Shown here piece after piece: positions 45,001 to 53,562 of a stretch of 64,000 nt of DNA (positions within the stretch are counted from its first letter, which is position 1; every line of letters begins with the position of its first letter). Below the pieces are notes generated by a model. It was given only the letters and a program-made list of their open reading frames with translations, did not search any database and was not told where the DNA came from. Position numbers and translations under genes: made by a program. The stretch covers positions 343,239 through 407,238 of the forward strand of contig NZ_VDBO01000001.1 in NCBI RefSeq assembly GCF_005930355.1. The letters are read 5' to 3'. This stretch comes from Paenibacillus sinopodophylli (lineage in GTDB: Bacteria; Bacillota; Bacilli; Paenibacillales; Paenibacillaceae).

Positions 45001-45714
45001 TTACGCTTGACTAAGCATAATGGAGGCAGCTTCCAGCTGATCAGTCGTCCACCATGTCCATACATCAGATCCGCTCGGCAATGCTCGAAAACTCATCCAT
45101 TCCTTCGATACGGGATGAGGGGCTGAAACGGAGGTTGACCACAATGCGATTTCGTTTATGCCCGCGTTCGGTTTTCCACCATATTTCAGATCACCAACAA
45201 GCGGGCAGCCAATGTGTGCAAGCTGGGCACGAATTTGATGGGGTCTTCCCGTATGCAATTTCACAGAGATTAGCGAGAATCGCCCTGAAACGGCTGCTAC
45301 CTCATAATCGAGTATCGCTTCTTTTGCTTCATTAGTCGCTTTATTGAACACCGTTACCTGATTCTGTTTATTGTCCTTGCGGATGTAATGAGTTAACCGC
45401 GCTTGAGGTTTGTTGGGTGTACCTTGAACAACACAGACATAGGTCTTTCCAAATTGACGGCTGCGAACCGATTCTGATAATCTGGAGGCTGCTTTCGAGG
45501 TTTTGGCAAAAATCATAACTCCGCCGACCATTCGGTCAAGTCTGTGAACAAGGCCGAGAAAGACATTTCCCGGCTTGTTGTATCGTTCTTTCAAATCTTG
45601 CTTCAGCAGCGTAAGCATATCAGCATCGCCTGTGTCATCTTCTTGGGAGAGTATGCCAGGAGGCTTAATAACCACTAGTATTTGATTATCCTCGAATAAA
45701 ATAGGAATCGACAT
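45001..45714 (-). CDS. RluA-family RNA pseudouridine synthase
   Basis: 237 residues from the ATG at 45714, which overlaps the previous stop by one base (TAATG). The catalytic motif is LVHRLDRMVGGVMIFAKT near 67-84 (Asp in HRLD), and the second signature is LHTGRPHQIRAQLAHIGCPLVGDLKYGG near 163-190. There is no N-terminal S4 domain, as in the short RluA/TruC-like group. The usual T-SG after HRLDR is replaced by V-GG. Its target, rRNA or tRNA, cannot be read from the sequence; coupling to a COG1092-type methyltransferase argues for rRNA. Confidence 0.9.
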   Translation of the reverse strand: MSIPILFEDNQILVVIKPPGILSQEDDTGDADMLTLLKQDLKERYNKPGNVFLGLVHRLDRMVGGVMIFAKTSKAASRLSESVRSRQFGKTYVCVVQGTPNKPQARLTHYIRKDNKQNQVTVFNKATNEAKEAILDYEVAAVSGRFSLISVKLHTGRPHQIRAQLAHIGCPLVGDLKYGGKPNAGINEIALWSTSVSAPHPVSKEWMSFRALPSGSDVWTWWTTDQLEAASIMLSQA

Positions 45715-46580
45715 TACTTTGACTCCCAACGTCCTAAGATGCCGCAAGGCAGGTTCAGTCCGGATTTCGTAATCGGCAATCCGATTTCACCACAATTAAT
45801 GTCCCCACCGTACTTGGCATTCATCGTCATATGCAGCAGGTTATGCAATACAGACGGAGATAAACCTGTTGTATAGGAATTTATGAGTAGAAACAACGGA
45901 TTGTCGGATAGAATAGAAGTACAAGACTGCAAAAACGGGAATAGATTTTCTTCGAGCTTCCACGTTTCACCATTCGGCCCACGTCCATAGGAAGGCGGAT
46001 CCATAATAATGGCATCATACTGCTTGCCGCGACGCTGCTCGCGTTGTACGAACTTGAATACGTCATCTGTAATATAGCGAATAGGTGCGGATTCAAGGCC
46101 CGATAGCTGAGCATTGTCCTTAGCCCATTGTACCATGCCTTTGGCTGCATCTACGTGGCAAACCTCAGCTCCAGCAGCCGCAGCGGCAACGGTTGCACCG
46201 CCAGAATAGGCGAATAAATTCAACACGCGGATAGGTCTGCCAGCGTTCCGGATTTTGTCCATCATCCAGCTCCAGTTAACCGCTTGCTCTGGGAATAAGC
46301 CTGTATGCTTGAAATTCGTAGGCTTAATGTGAAAGTTGAGCTCTCCGTAGGAAATCGTCCAACGCTCAGGAAGCGACTCATTCATAGACCATTGACCGCC
46401 GCCTGAATTACTGCGATGGTAATGCCCGTCTGCTTTCTTCCACAAACCTGTCTCATTCGTGATTGGCCATATAATTTGTGGATCTGGACGGCGCAGCGTA
46501 TAATTGCCCCAACGCTCCAGCTTATCTCCGTCTCCTGTATCTATGACCTCATAATCGACCCATTTATCTGATATGTACAT
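45714..46580 (-). CDS. class I SAM-dependent methyltransferase (RlmI-like catalytic domain)
   Basis: 288 residues from the ATG at 46580, behind GGAAGGG. The N-terminal part (WVDYEVIDTGDGDKLERWGNYTLRRPDPQIIW) is a beta platform. The Rossmann core starts at about 110: motif I VLNLFAYSGGATVAAA, motif II VCHVDAAKGMVQWAKDN, and motif IV YDAIIMDPPSYGRGPNGETW (DPPSY, typical of RNA base methyltransferases of the RlmI/K type). It lacks the PUA domain of full RlmI. Coupled to the RluA gene, so both probably modify the same RNA. First gene of a three-gene minus-strand operon. Confidence 0.88.
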   Translation of the reverse strand: MYISDKWVDYEVIDTGDGDKLERWGNYTLRRPDPQIIWPITNETGLWKKADGHYHRSNSGGGQWSMNESLPERWTISYGELNFHIKPTNFKHTGLFPEQAVNWSWMMDKIRNAGRPIRVLNLFAYSGGATVAAAAAGAEVCHVDAAKGMVQWAKDNAQLSGLESAPIRYITDDVFKFVQREQRRGKQYDAIIMDPPSYGRGPNGETWKLEENLFPFLQSCTSILSDNPLFLLINSYTTGLSPSVLHNLLHMTMNAKYGGDINCGEIGLPITKSGLNLPCGILGRWESK

Positions 46581-46729
46581 GTTATTTTTAACCCTTCCTT
46601 GACTTTGTTTTTGTAATATAATAAATGTCATCGATAATTATATCGAAGCTGACACGATGAAGCAATGAATCGGAAGCAATTGCAGGCTGGAATTTATTCG
46701 AAATGTTATAAAAAAGGAGAAATTTCGTG

Positions 46730-46915
46730 ATGATGAGCTTTGAGTGTGAGTGCGGAAACAAAACGTCGATGTTTGCAACTGGCGACCGTGATGAACAGGG
46801 AAGGGAATTTATTGAAATTGAAGATGATGAACGGTTAACCTTCACGATTGGTGACAAAAGCATATTATTTCGTTGCTCGTTTTGCGGGTATACGTACCGT
46901 TTGGAGCAAATTTAA
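46730..46915 (+). CDS. small zinc-ribbon-like protein
   Basis: About 61 residues, start ATG at 46730 (GTG at 46727 and ATG at 46733 also possible) behind AAGGAG. Four cysteines in two pairs: C-x-C near the N-terminus (FECECGNKT) and C-x2-C near the C-terminus (LFRCSFCGYTYRLEQI) give a treble-clef or zinc-ribbon outline around an acidic centre (RDEQGREFIEIEDDERL). It is divergent from the methyltransferase operon and followed by a terminator. The function is unknown; the fold suggests nucleic-acid or protein binding. Confidence 0.8.
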   Translation: MMSFECECGNKTSMFATGDRDEQGREFIEIEDDERLTFTIGDKSILFRCSFCGYTYRLEQI

Positions 46916-47019
46916 GCGATGAAGTGAGAACAAGAATGAGGGTATAAAATCGGAAGCGTCTTCAACGATCGCATTCAATTATTCGCCATCTAATGTTTTT
47001 TTCTTCCAATGACGATATG

Positions 47020-47071
47020 AAACAGACTGCCGCCAAAACCTTGTGGGGTTAAGGCAGCAGTCTGTTTTGTC
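47020..47071 (+). terminator. intrinsic terminator, possibly bidirectional
   Basis: Outer stem AAACAGACTGC/GCAGTCTGTTT with inner CGCC/GGC pairing, then TTGTCTT on the plus strand. The minus-strand side reads TTTCATATC, so it may also serve the gene ending at 47136. Confidence 0.75.
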
Positions 47072-47135
47072 TTCTGAATATCAATAAACGTGATGCACAA
47101 GAGCTACAGATTAAAGCATTTATTTATGTTGGTTA

Positions 47136-47906
47136 TCACTCACGTTTTTCCTTTTGAATCTTGGCGGGATTGTTGATTTTGTATGGAATCGGATGTTTCG
47201 ACAGTTTTTTAGCGACTATTTTACCTTCAAAATGAACAATATCTCCAATTTCGAGCTCAAATTTCTTTAATGTTGCACTATGGCTCGACCAAGCATCTTC
47301 GACTGCAAGTGCCGGCTCTTCAATAGAAACGGCTTCATAAATGATGACCTCATCTTCTGTATCTGAGAAGTTGTTTGGTACAGTGGTGAAAGCTTTTACT
47401 GTAGCTGTCATTTTCACTTTTTCTTCCGGTAACTGCAGCTTAGGCGTCTTTTCCTTTTTCGTTTTTTCTTTAGCAGTTGGTTTTGGTTTGGGCTCCTCTT
47501 GAACAGTTGGTTCTAAAGTCGCAGTTGATGCTTCTAATGCAGGTTCAGCTTCATCCAATGAGTTAGTTGCTTCTTCAACTAACTCGGTGGATGTCGTTTC
47601 TGAGATCACAGCTTCTTCAGCAGCGATCGTGCTCTTCATTCCATAATTGGCTGCTTGCATCTCTTTGAGATAAGAGGGATGGATACAGTGCATTTGATCA
47701 TTCTCGAATGCAATGACGGCAGTCAGCTTATCTACGAATCCAATAATGTTGCAGGCTAGCTGATTACCGTAACCTTTATAATAGAAAATTTTTGTTTTGG
47801 CAGCTTTTTCAGACAATAAGCCCCATTCCTTGCATTTTTCTATTTGTTCCGCATCGTTTTCGAATAAAGTGTACGTCTGAGGTTCAATAATAAAGCTATG
47901 GTTCAT
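47136..47906 (-). CDS. hypothetical protein with acidic/basic low-complexity centre
   Basis: 256 residues from the ATG at 47906, behind GGCGGAGA. The N-terminal domain (about 1-85, SFIIEPQTYTLFENDAEQIEKCKEWGL..FYYKGYGNQLACNIIGFVDKLTAVIAFEN) looks globular. Residues about 95-175 are a low-complexity Glu/Ala/Thr then Lys/Pro tract (EEPKPKPTAKEKTKKEKTPK). The C-terminal part (VKMTATVKAFTTVPN, ELEIGDIVHFEGKIVAKKLSKHPIPYKI) resembles a small beta-barrel. No signal peptide. I do not recognise the family; nucleic-acid contact through the Lys-rich segment is a guess. Confidence 0.7.
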   Translation of the reverse strand: MNHSFIIEPQTYTLFENDAEQIEKCKEWGLLSEKAAKTKIFYYKGYGNQLACNIIGFVDKLTAVIAFENDQMHCIHPSYLKEMQAANYGMKSTIAAEEAVISETTSTELVEEATNSLDEAEPALEASTATLEPTVQEEPKPKPTAKEKTKKEKTPKLQLPEEKVKMTATVKAFTTVPNNFSDTEDEVIIYEAVSIEEPALAVEDAWSSHSATLKKFELEIGDIVHFEGKIVAKKLSKHPIPYKINNPAKIQKEKRE

Positions 47907-48013
47907 TGATTCTCCGCCCTTCCGTTTGTTCATTTTTATTTTATCATTTTTTGAAGAAGAAAGCGGCTATCTTTCAATGAAAAGCATATTGCATAGTATT
48001 TGTATAAAAGCTA

Positions 48014-48042
48014 TTGACGCTAGTTCCAATATCCTATAGGAT
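48014..48042 (+). promoter_or_regulatory. predicted promoter of the sugar ABC importer operon
   Basis: -35 TTGACG (48014-48019), 17-nt spacer, -10 TAGGAT (48037-48042). The -10 lies in CCTATAGG, a small palindrome that could bind a repressor. Confidence 0.4.
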
Positions 48043-48087
48043 TACTTTTATTAAAAGATAAATTATTATTTGGGGAGAGAAGTCAGA

Positions 48088-49212
48088 ATGATTAAGAAAA
48101 AGGTTCGTGGAGTGTTCGGCTTGGTAATTGCAATTGCGATTGTAGCATCAGGCTGTGGACAAGCAAAAAACGAGAATTCGAGTGGTGAAGCAGCGGGCGA
48201 AGGAACGAAAACGATTGAAAATCTTCCAGCAGCAATCGCTGCCAAGGATGAAATTAAATTGATGGTAATCCGTAAAATCGGCGGAGATGATCATACTGCA
48301 CAATTCTTGGCTGGAGCAAAGCAAGAAGGAGAAGCATTAGGCTTTAAAGTTGATACGTTCTCAGCGAACGGCGATACAGCTAAATTCCATGATGCAATCG
48401 CGCAAGCAACAGATGGCGGATACGACGGCGTTATTATCTCGCATGGTGATGATGAAGCGACAGTTGCAGACGTTCAGAAGCTGAAAGATAAAGGCATTCC
48501 TGTTGTAGCTTTCGACTCCGTGAACGAGTTGACTGCGATTGAGGGTGTTACACTAACTTCTCAAGATGATGAAGCACTTGCTAAATACTCGCTTGATCAG
48601 CTTGTGAAAGAGCAAGGCGAAGAAGCAAAAATCGTTTATCTATGGGTTGATGGTTTCCCTCCAATGGTTCGCCGCAACAAAATCTATCAAGATACCCTTA
48701 CACAATATCCAAATATCAAAGAAGTTGAGCGTTTTGGTGTAGCGAACAACAACACTTCCGTTGAAACGCAAAACGCGGTTGCTGCAATGTTGACTAAGCA
48801 CCCGAAGGGTGAGATTGATGCAATCTTTGCAACATGGGATGCATTTGCTAGCGGTGCTGCAAGAGCAATTATTGAAGCAGGCCGTACCGAGATCAAAATT
48901 TATGGTATCGATCTATCCAATGCCGACTTGCAAATTATGCAAGAAGAGAACAGCCCTTGGGTTGCAACAGCTGCTGTTGATCCAAAAATGATCGGTGCAG
49001 TAAACGTAAGATTGCTTGCCAAAAAAATTGCTGGTGAAGAGACACCTTCGACTTACAATTTGGAAGCAGCGCTTATCGATCAAGAAGGACTTAAAAAATC
49101 AAGTGAGCCAGTAAACATGGTGAACTTGGCAGATATTCTTCCAGGCTGGGGCACGACAGATGCATTCGAAGAGGACTGGATGAAATCTTTGAAAGCCGCA
49201 AACAGCAAATAA
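48088..49212 (+). CDS. sugar ABC transporter substrate-binding lipoprotein (RbsB type)
   Basis: 374 residues from the ATG at 48088 behind GGGGAGA. Signal with lipobox IVASGC (Cys about 21), then a Glu/Ser/Gly linker and a type I periplasmic-binding fold: IKLMVIRKIGGDDHTAQFLAGAKQEGEALGF near 54-84, GYDGVIISHGDDEATVADVQKLKDKGIPVVAFDSVN near 118-153, and GEIDAIFATWDAFASGAARAIIEAG near 240. Related to ribose, galactose and autoinducer-2 binders; the ligand is unclear. First gene of a three-gene importer with no sugar kinase or regulator beside it. Confidence 0.9.
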   Translation: MIKKKVRGVFGLVIAIAIVASGCGQAKNENSSGEAAGEGTKTIENLPAAIAAKDEIKLMVIRKIGGDDHTAQFLAGAKQEGEALGFKVDTFSANGDTAKFHDAIAQATDGGYDGVIISHGDDEATVADVQKLKDKGIPVVAFDSVNELTAIEGVTLTSQDDEALAKYSLDQLVKEQGEEAKIVYLWVDGFPPMVRRNKIYQDTLTQYPNIKEVERFGVANNNTSVETQNAVAAMLTKHPKGEIDAIFATWDAFASGAARAIIEAGRTEIKIYGIDLSNADLQIMQEENSPWVATAAVDPKMIGAVNVRLLAKKIAGEETPSTYNLEAALIDQEGLKKSSEPVNMVNLADILPGWGTTDAFEEDWMKSLKAANSK

Positions 49213-49244
49213 ACAAAAATTAATGTTATAATAGCAATAAACGC

Positions 49245-49274
49245 AGCGCCCTTATCCATATGGATAAGGGCGCT
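49245..49274. repeat. perfect 30-bp palindrome between importer genes 1 and 2
   Basis: Left arm AGCGCCCTTATCCAT, right arm its exact complement, no loop beyond the central ATAT. No T-run follows. It probably protects the upstream binding-protein mRNA or partly attenuates the downstream genes, giving excess binding protein over ATPase and permease. Confidence 0.8.
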
Positions 49275-49304
49275 CTATCCTGTTTGGGGAGGAAGGTGGG
49301 TCTG

Positions 49305-50825
49305 TTGATAGACTCAAAGGCAAGCCGGCTGGACATGAAGCGGATTTCAATAGCCTTTCCAGGCGTTCAAGCATTGACGGATGTGGATTTCCATACGGTT
49401 GCCGGCAGAGCACATGCTCTAATTGGAGCAAATGGTGCGGGTAAGTCTACGCTAATGAAGGTGCTGGCAGGGGCTCATGATCACTATACCGGGAGCATAT
49501 CCGTTGACGACGAGGAAGTTCGCATTCGGACGCCTAAGGACGCTAAGGATAATGGCATTCAAGTTGTTTACCAAGAAGTGGATACGGCATTGATATCAAA
49601 CCTGTCGGTTGGCGAGAATATTATGCTCGAGCAAACGGTGCATAATATGAAGGGAAAACACCTGATTAATTGGAGAGAGATTCACCGCAGCGCACAGAAG
49701 ATATTGGATCGTATGAACATTACCGTATCAACTAAAAAACTCGTTCAAGAGCTAACGCTTGCAGAGAAGCAGATGGTACTGATCGCTCGGTCCGTATCTA
49801 AGCAGTGCCGCTTCCTCGTTCTGGACGAGCCTACGGCTCCGCTTAGTCATAGTGAAACCGAACAATTATTTCGGCTTATCCGTTTTTTGAAGGAAGAGGG
49901 CGTCGGCATCATATTCATCTCGCATCGACTGCCGGAGCTTTATGAAATTTGTGAAGACATTACTATTATGCGTGACGGAAAGCTGGTAATACGGGAAGAG
50001 CTTGTGAATGTCGACCAGCATAAAGTAGTGGAGCACATGCTTGGTGCCAAGATGGATGGTCAGTTTCCTCATGTACAGAAAGAGATTGGACAGAAATGGT
50101 TTGAGGCCAAAGGCATTCGCGACGGCGAGAAAGTAAATGGCGTCGACCTGCATGTTTGCAAAGGAGAAATCATTGGATTGGCAGGCTTGGTAGGTGCGGG
50201 AAAAACTGAACTTTGCCGCGCGTTGTTTGGAGCAGCACCCGATGTATCCGGTCAACTGTTCATGAATGAAAAAGAGCTGCGGATTCGATCGCCACACCAT
50301 GCTGTTCGAAACGGTATTGCGCTGGTTCCTGAGGAACGCAGACGAGAAGGTGTGTTCGTAGAGGAGTCCGTAAGCACAAACTTGACTGCTGCTGGGTTAT
50401 CACGTTTCACAAGATGGAGAACATGGCTAAGCAAGGAGAAAGAGCAGAAAGCAGCAGCTGGAATTATTCAAAGCTTAGGTGTGAAAACGCCAAATGCTAG
50501 TGCGAAGGTGGGCAACCTCTCCGGAGGTAATCAGCAGAAGGTCGCGATTGGCAAGTGGCTGCTTGTTGATGCAGATGTGTACCTATTCGATGAGCCTACC
50601 AAAGGCGTTGATGTTGGGGCGAAGCGCGATATTTACGAGCTGGTTGCGGAACTTGCAAGGCGAGGGAAATGTATCATTTACGCTTCAAGTGAAATGTCAG
50701 AAATAATGGGCATTACGGATCGTATCTATGTGATGTATGATGGGGTTGTTGTGAAAGAGCTACATACTTCGCAAACGAGCGAGGAAGAGATTATGCTTCA
50801 TAGTACAGGAGGATTATTAACATGA
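49305..50825 (+). CDS. sugar ABC transporter, fused double ATPase (RbsA type)
   Basis: About 506 residues. The ATG at 49260 lies inside the palindrome and cannot be the start. TTG at 49305, downstream of GGGGAGGAAGG, is my choice; GTG at 49296 or ATG at 49335 remain possible. Two nucleotide-binding domains: Walker A GANGAGKSTLMKVLAG near 39, signature LTLAEKQMV (divergent) and FLVLDEPTAPLS in the first half; GLVGAGKTELCRALFG near 295, signature LSGGNQQKVAIGKWLL and VYLFDEPTKGVDVGAKRDIYEL in the second. Energises import with the permease, whose gene overlaps by 4 nt. Confidence 0.9.
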   Translation: MIDSKASRLDMKRISIAFPGVQALTDVDFHTVAGRAHALIGANGAGKSTLMKVLAGAHDHYTGSISVDDEEVRIRTPKDAKDNGIQVVYQEVDTALISNLSVGENIMLEQTVHNMKGKHLINWREIHRSAQKILDRMNITVSTKKLVQELTLAEKQMVLIARSVSKQCRFLVLDEPTAPLSHSETEQLFRLIRFLKEEGVGIIFISHRLPELYEICEDITIMRDGKLVIREELVNVDQHKVVEHMLGAKMDGQFPHVQKEIGQKWFEAKGIRDGEKVNGVDLHVCKGEIIGLAGLVGAGKTELCRALFGAAPDVSGQLFMNEKELRIRSPHHAVRNGIALVPEERRREGVFVEESVSTNLTAAGLSRFTRWRTWLSKEKEQKAAAGIIQSLGVKTPNASAKVGNLSGGNQQKVAIGKWLLVDADVYLFDEPTKGVDVGAKRDIYELVAELARRGKCIIYASSEMSEIMGITDRIYVMYDGVVVKELHTSQTSEEEIMLHSTGGLLT

Positions 50826-51814
50826 TGGCTGCCGCAAAGGCCAGGGAGAAGAAAAATTTTCAGGTCGTTGATTTTTTATATAAATATGGAACGCTTATAA
50901 CGATTCTTCTTCTTATCGTTATATTTGGTACGGTTACAGATAACTTTTTAAGTACATCGAACATTATTATTATTTTACGTTCCATTTCGATCGTAACGAT
51001 TATCGCAATTGGCTTAACGGTTTCGCTTTCTGTCGGAGGTTTTGATCTCTCCGTTGGGTCTGTTGCTTCGCTTGCGAATGCGATCGTTATTTCAATGTAT
51101 GTCTGGCATGGTCAAAACGTCGGACTTGGGATAGCAGTAACGATTGTGTTCTGCCTCGTCGTGGGAGTTATTAACGCATTGCTGGTCATCAATTTCAAAA
51201 TACAAGATATGCTTATGACACTCGCGACAATGTTTGTTTTCCAGGGAGTGGCGCTAACGTATACACGAGGAGCTACGATTTCTCAAAATATGGTGATGCC
51301 AAGTGGAGATTTCGCAACCGGCCAAATACCCAAGCTGTTTAGCAAGATGGGACAAGTACCTTGGATTATCATCATTATGCTGCTCATCGTAGCAGTTGTT
51401 CATATCTTCCTTACTTACACAAAGCATGGACGCTACATGTATATGATTGGCGGTAATCAGGAAGCAGCTAAACTCTCAGGCATCGCGGTAAGCAAGTATC
51501 GCCTGATAGCCTACCTGATCTCAGCTTTATTCGCAGCTGTCGGCGGGATCATGCTTGGTGCACGGGTCATGAATGCCGAGGTTAATGCCGGAGCCCCTTA
51601 TTTGATGGATGCTGTTGCTGCAGCCTTTATTGGCTATTCGGTATTTGGTGCTGGAAAGCCGAATGCTTTCGGCACATTTGCTGGTGCGGTATTGATCGGA
51701 ATTCTCTCCAATGGTCTTATTATGCTGTCCATTCCCTACTATGCCATGGATATAGTGAAAGGATCAGTGCTAGCACTTGCACTTGGCATTACCTATTACA
51801 AAAGAAAACACTAA
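50822..51814 (+). CDS. sugar ABC transporter permease (RbsC type)
   Basis: 330 residues with about nine or ten membrane helices (for example LITILLLIVIFGTVTDNFL, IVTIIAIGLTVSLSVGGFDLSVGSVASLANAIVIS, GLGIAVTIVFCLVVGVINALLVI). GGFDLSVGS near 77 and the coupling-loop region YMIGGNQEAAKLSGIAVSKYRLIAYLISALFAAVGGIML near 209 are typical of the ribose/galactose permease family. The ATG overlaps the ATPase stop (ATGA). It ends the operon before a strong terminator. Confidence 0.92.
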   Translation: MMAAAKAREKKNFQVVDFLYKYGTLITILLLIVIFGTVTDNFLSTSNIIIILRSISIVTIIAIGLTVSLSVGGFDLSVGSVASLANAIVISMYVWHGQNVGLGIAVTIVFCLVVGVINALLVINFKIQDMLMTLATMFVFQGVALTYTRGATISQNMVMPSGDFATGQIPKLFSKMGQVPWIIIIMLLIVAVVHIFLTYTKHGRYMYMIGGNQEAAKLSGIAVSKYRLIAYLISALFAAVGGIMLGARVMNAEVNAGAPYLMDAVAAAFIGYSVFGAGKPNAFGTFAGAVLIGILSNGLIMLSIPYYAMDIVKGSVLALALGITYYKRKH

Positions 51815-51826
51815 TAATAGGCAAAC

Positions 51827-51865
51827 AAAAACCGTCTGGGTCAGCGCCCAGACGGTTTTTTATTT
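51827..51865 (+). terminator. intrinsic terminator after the importer operon
   Basis: A 10-bp perfect stem ACCGTCTGGG/CCCAGACGGT flanked by A-run and T-run, then TATTTTT. Confidence 0.92.
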
Positions 51866-51921
51866 TTCGAAACTAGGGCAGGCAGCTTGTTTATTGTGAG
51901 ATAGTCCGTATGCAAGAAGGA

Positions 51922-52260
51922 TTAATAACAATAGTAGCGTTCCCAAATTTTGTAGGAATCATCTTTATGCTTATCCCACCAACAGATCTCATCCCACCAG
52001 TCATCATCGTCCCACCAATCAAACCAGCCTTTGTTGTTCCAATCTTTGTCATTCGAATAATGATTGGATGAGTTGTAATTAGACTGATTATTACTGTTGC
52101 TGTTATTGTTTTTCGTAACCGTAAATACCGAAAAGATGCTGGAAATGAAGCTCTTTTTATGATCTGAAGTATCTTTGTTAGATGAAGCAAATGCTGTAGT
52201 AGGAAACAGGCAAAGAGTGAGCAGTAAAGAAAGACTTATGATTTTTTTGAATTTGGACAT
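51922..52260 (-). CDS. secreted Asn/Ser- and Trp/Asp-rich small protein
   Basis: 112 residues from the ATG at 52260, with GGGGGAGGTG nearby; longer frames cross the ribosome site. Signal peptide about 1-24 (KFKKIISLSLLLTLCLFPTTAFA). The mature protein has a short Lys/Ser part, an Asn/Ser tract (NNNSNSNNQSNYNSSNH, about 51-67) and a C-terminal block dominated by Trp and Asp (GWFDWWDDDDWWDEICWWD, about 78-96), ending ERYYCY with two Cys that could pair. I know no family with this make-up; a wall-binding or aggregation-prone surface peptide is a guess. No operon partner. Confidence 0.75.
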   Translation of the reverse strand: MSKFKKIISLSLLLTLCLFPTTAFASSNKDTSDHKKSFISSIFSVFTVTKNNNSNSNNQSNYNSSNHYSNDKDWNNKGWFDWWDDDDWWDEICWWDKHKDDSYKIWERYYCY

Positions 52261-52509
52261 GACATTAACACCTCCCCCTACACAGCTTTCATTACGAACA
52301 TGTTGTTCGTTATAAAGAATTTTATAATAAAAAAATCCGTTTGTAAACGAGATTTTTTCTAAAAATTGGATACTTTTCGTGGTTTTTGAGGGGGGATTCA
52401 ACAGCTTGCGTTTAATTTATTCATATTGATATTATCAAATGAAGGCTGTATAGTTCTGATATAGTCATTTTGAATTATTCAATTCAAGAGCGAAAGCGAG
52501 GTTTTTAGC

Positions 52510-53562
52510 ATGTTTGGATTCCGATTTGTTAAGTTTCAGCCAAGTGATTATGTAATTAAGGTGCAGAACGGTAAAGTTATCCAGGAAGGCATCGGATTAT
52601 CCTTTTATTATTTTGAGCCCACTACTTCTGTAATTGTCGTTCCGATTTCATCGATTGACGTGCCGTTTATGTTTGAAGAAATGACGCAAGATTACCAGAC
52701 CGTGACCGTACAAGGCCAGTTGACCTATCGCATCGTTGATTATAATAAAACAACTCAGCTTTTGAACTACACATATAATGTACGGAGAAAAAACTATATC
52801 TCGGATGATCCCAACAAACTTGCGCAAAGAGTGATTCCAATCGTTAAAGTGCAAATCAAGAAGCAGCTTGCACATTTACCGCTTAAAGAGGCAATCCAGT
52901 CCAGCGAAAAACTAGGACAGCGAATTATAAATGAAGTAAAGGGTAATGAGGAGATCGAAAAACTGGGGATTGAGCTGATGGGATTGTCCGTTCTTGCCGT
53001 TCTGCCCAATAAGGAAACGATGAGAGCACTTGAAGCAAAAGCAAGGGAAGAAATGTTGAGAGACGCGGACGATGCCCTATATGAGCGCCGAAACGCTTCA
53101 ATCGAACAAGAAAGAAGAGTAAAAGAGAATGAGCTAAGTACGGAAATAGCAGTGGAAACGAAGAAGAAGCAAATCAAACAAACTCAGTTGGATGCAGAGC
53201 GGTTTATTAAGCAGAAACAGAATGAAATGAAGGAAGAACAGCTATTCTTCGATACAGCACTTGAAGCGAAGAAGGGTAGTTTAATCGAGTTAGCAATAGC
53301 AAATAAAAACGCACAGGCAGATGCCAAAGCCTATGAGTTAGCTGCAGTAATGAAGGCTATGAGTGGAATTGAGCCCTATGTCCTTCAAGCGCTAAGCAAT
53401 ATGGGTATGGAGCCGAACAAGCTGATTGCGATTGCTTTCCAGGATATTGCAGACAAAGCAGAGAAAATTGGACAGCTTAATATTACCCCGGATTTATTGC
53501 AGGGCATGATGGCTGGTTCGGGTACGCCAGCTATTGCTAGTAGAGGGGGAAATGCAAGATGA
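52510..53562 (+). CDS. SPFH/band-7 domain protein without visible membrane anchor
   Basis: 350 residues. The SPFH domain occupies about 1-170 (FVKFQPSDYVIKVQNGKVIQEGIGLSFYYF, TVTVQGQLTYRIVDYNKTTQLLNY, IELMGLSVLAVLPNKETMRALEAKAREEML). A highly charged coiled coil follows at about 170-260 (ERRNASIEQERRVKENELS), then a shorter helical region with IEPYVLQALSNMGMEPNKLIAIAFQDIADKAEKIGQLNITPDLL. Stomatins and flotillins normally have an N-terminal membrane hairpin; none is seen. It overlaps the NAD-kinase-like gene by 4 nt (ATGA), so the two products are probably made together and may interact. Confidence 0.88.
   Translation: MFGFRFVKFQPSDYVIKVQNGKVIQEGIGLSFYYFEPTTSVIVVPISSIDVPFMFEEMTQDYQTVTVQGQLTYRIVDYNKTTQLLNYTYNVRRKNYISDDPNKLAQRVIPIVKVQIKKQLAHLPLKEAIQSSEKLGQRIINEVKGNEEIEKLGIELMGLSVLAVLPNKETMRALEAKAREEMLRDADDALYERRNASIEQERRVKENELSTEIAVETKKKQIKQTQLDAERFIKQKQNEMKEEQLFFDTALEAKKGSLIELAIANKNAQADAKAYELAAVMKAMSGIEPYVLQALSNMGMEPNKLIAIAFQDIADKAEKIGQLNITPDLLQGMMAGSGTPAIASRGGNAR

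Noticed and set aside
49260..49304. ATG at 49260 as start of the sugar ATPase
   Set aside because: It is in the centre of a perfect palindrome and precedes the ribosome site.
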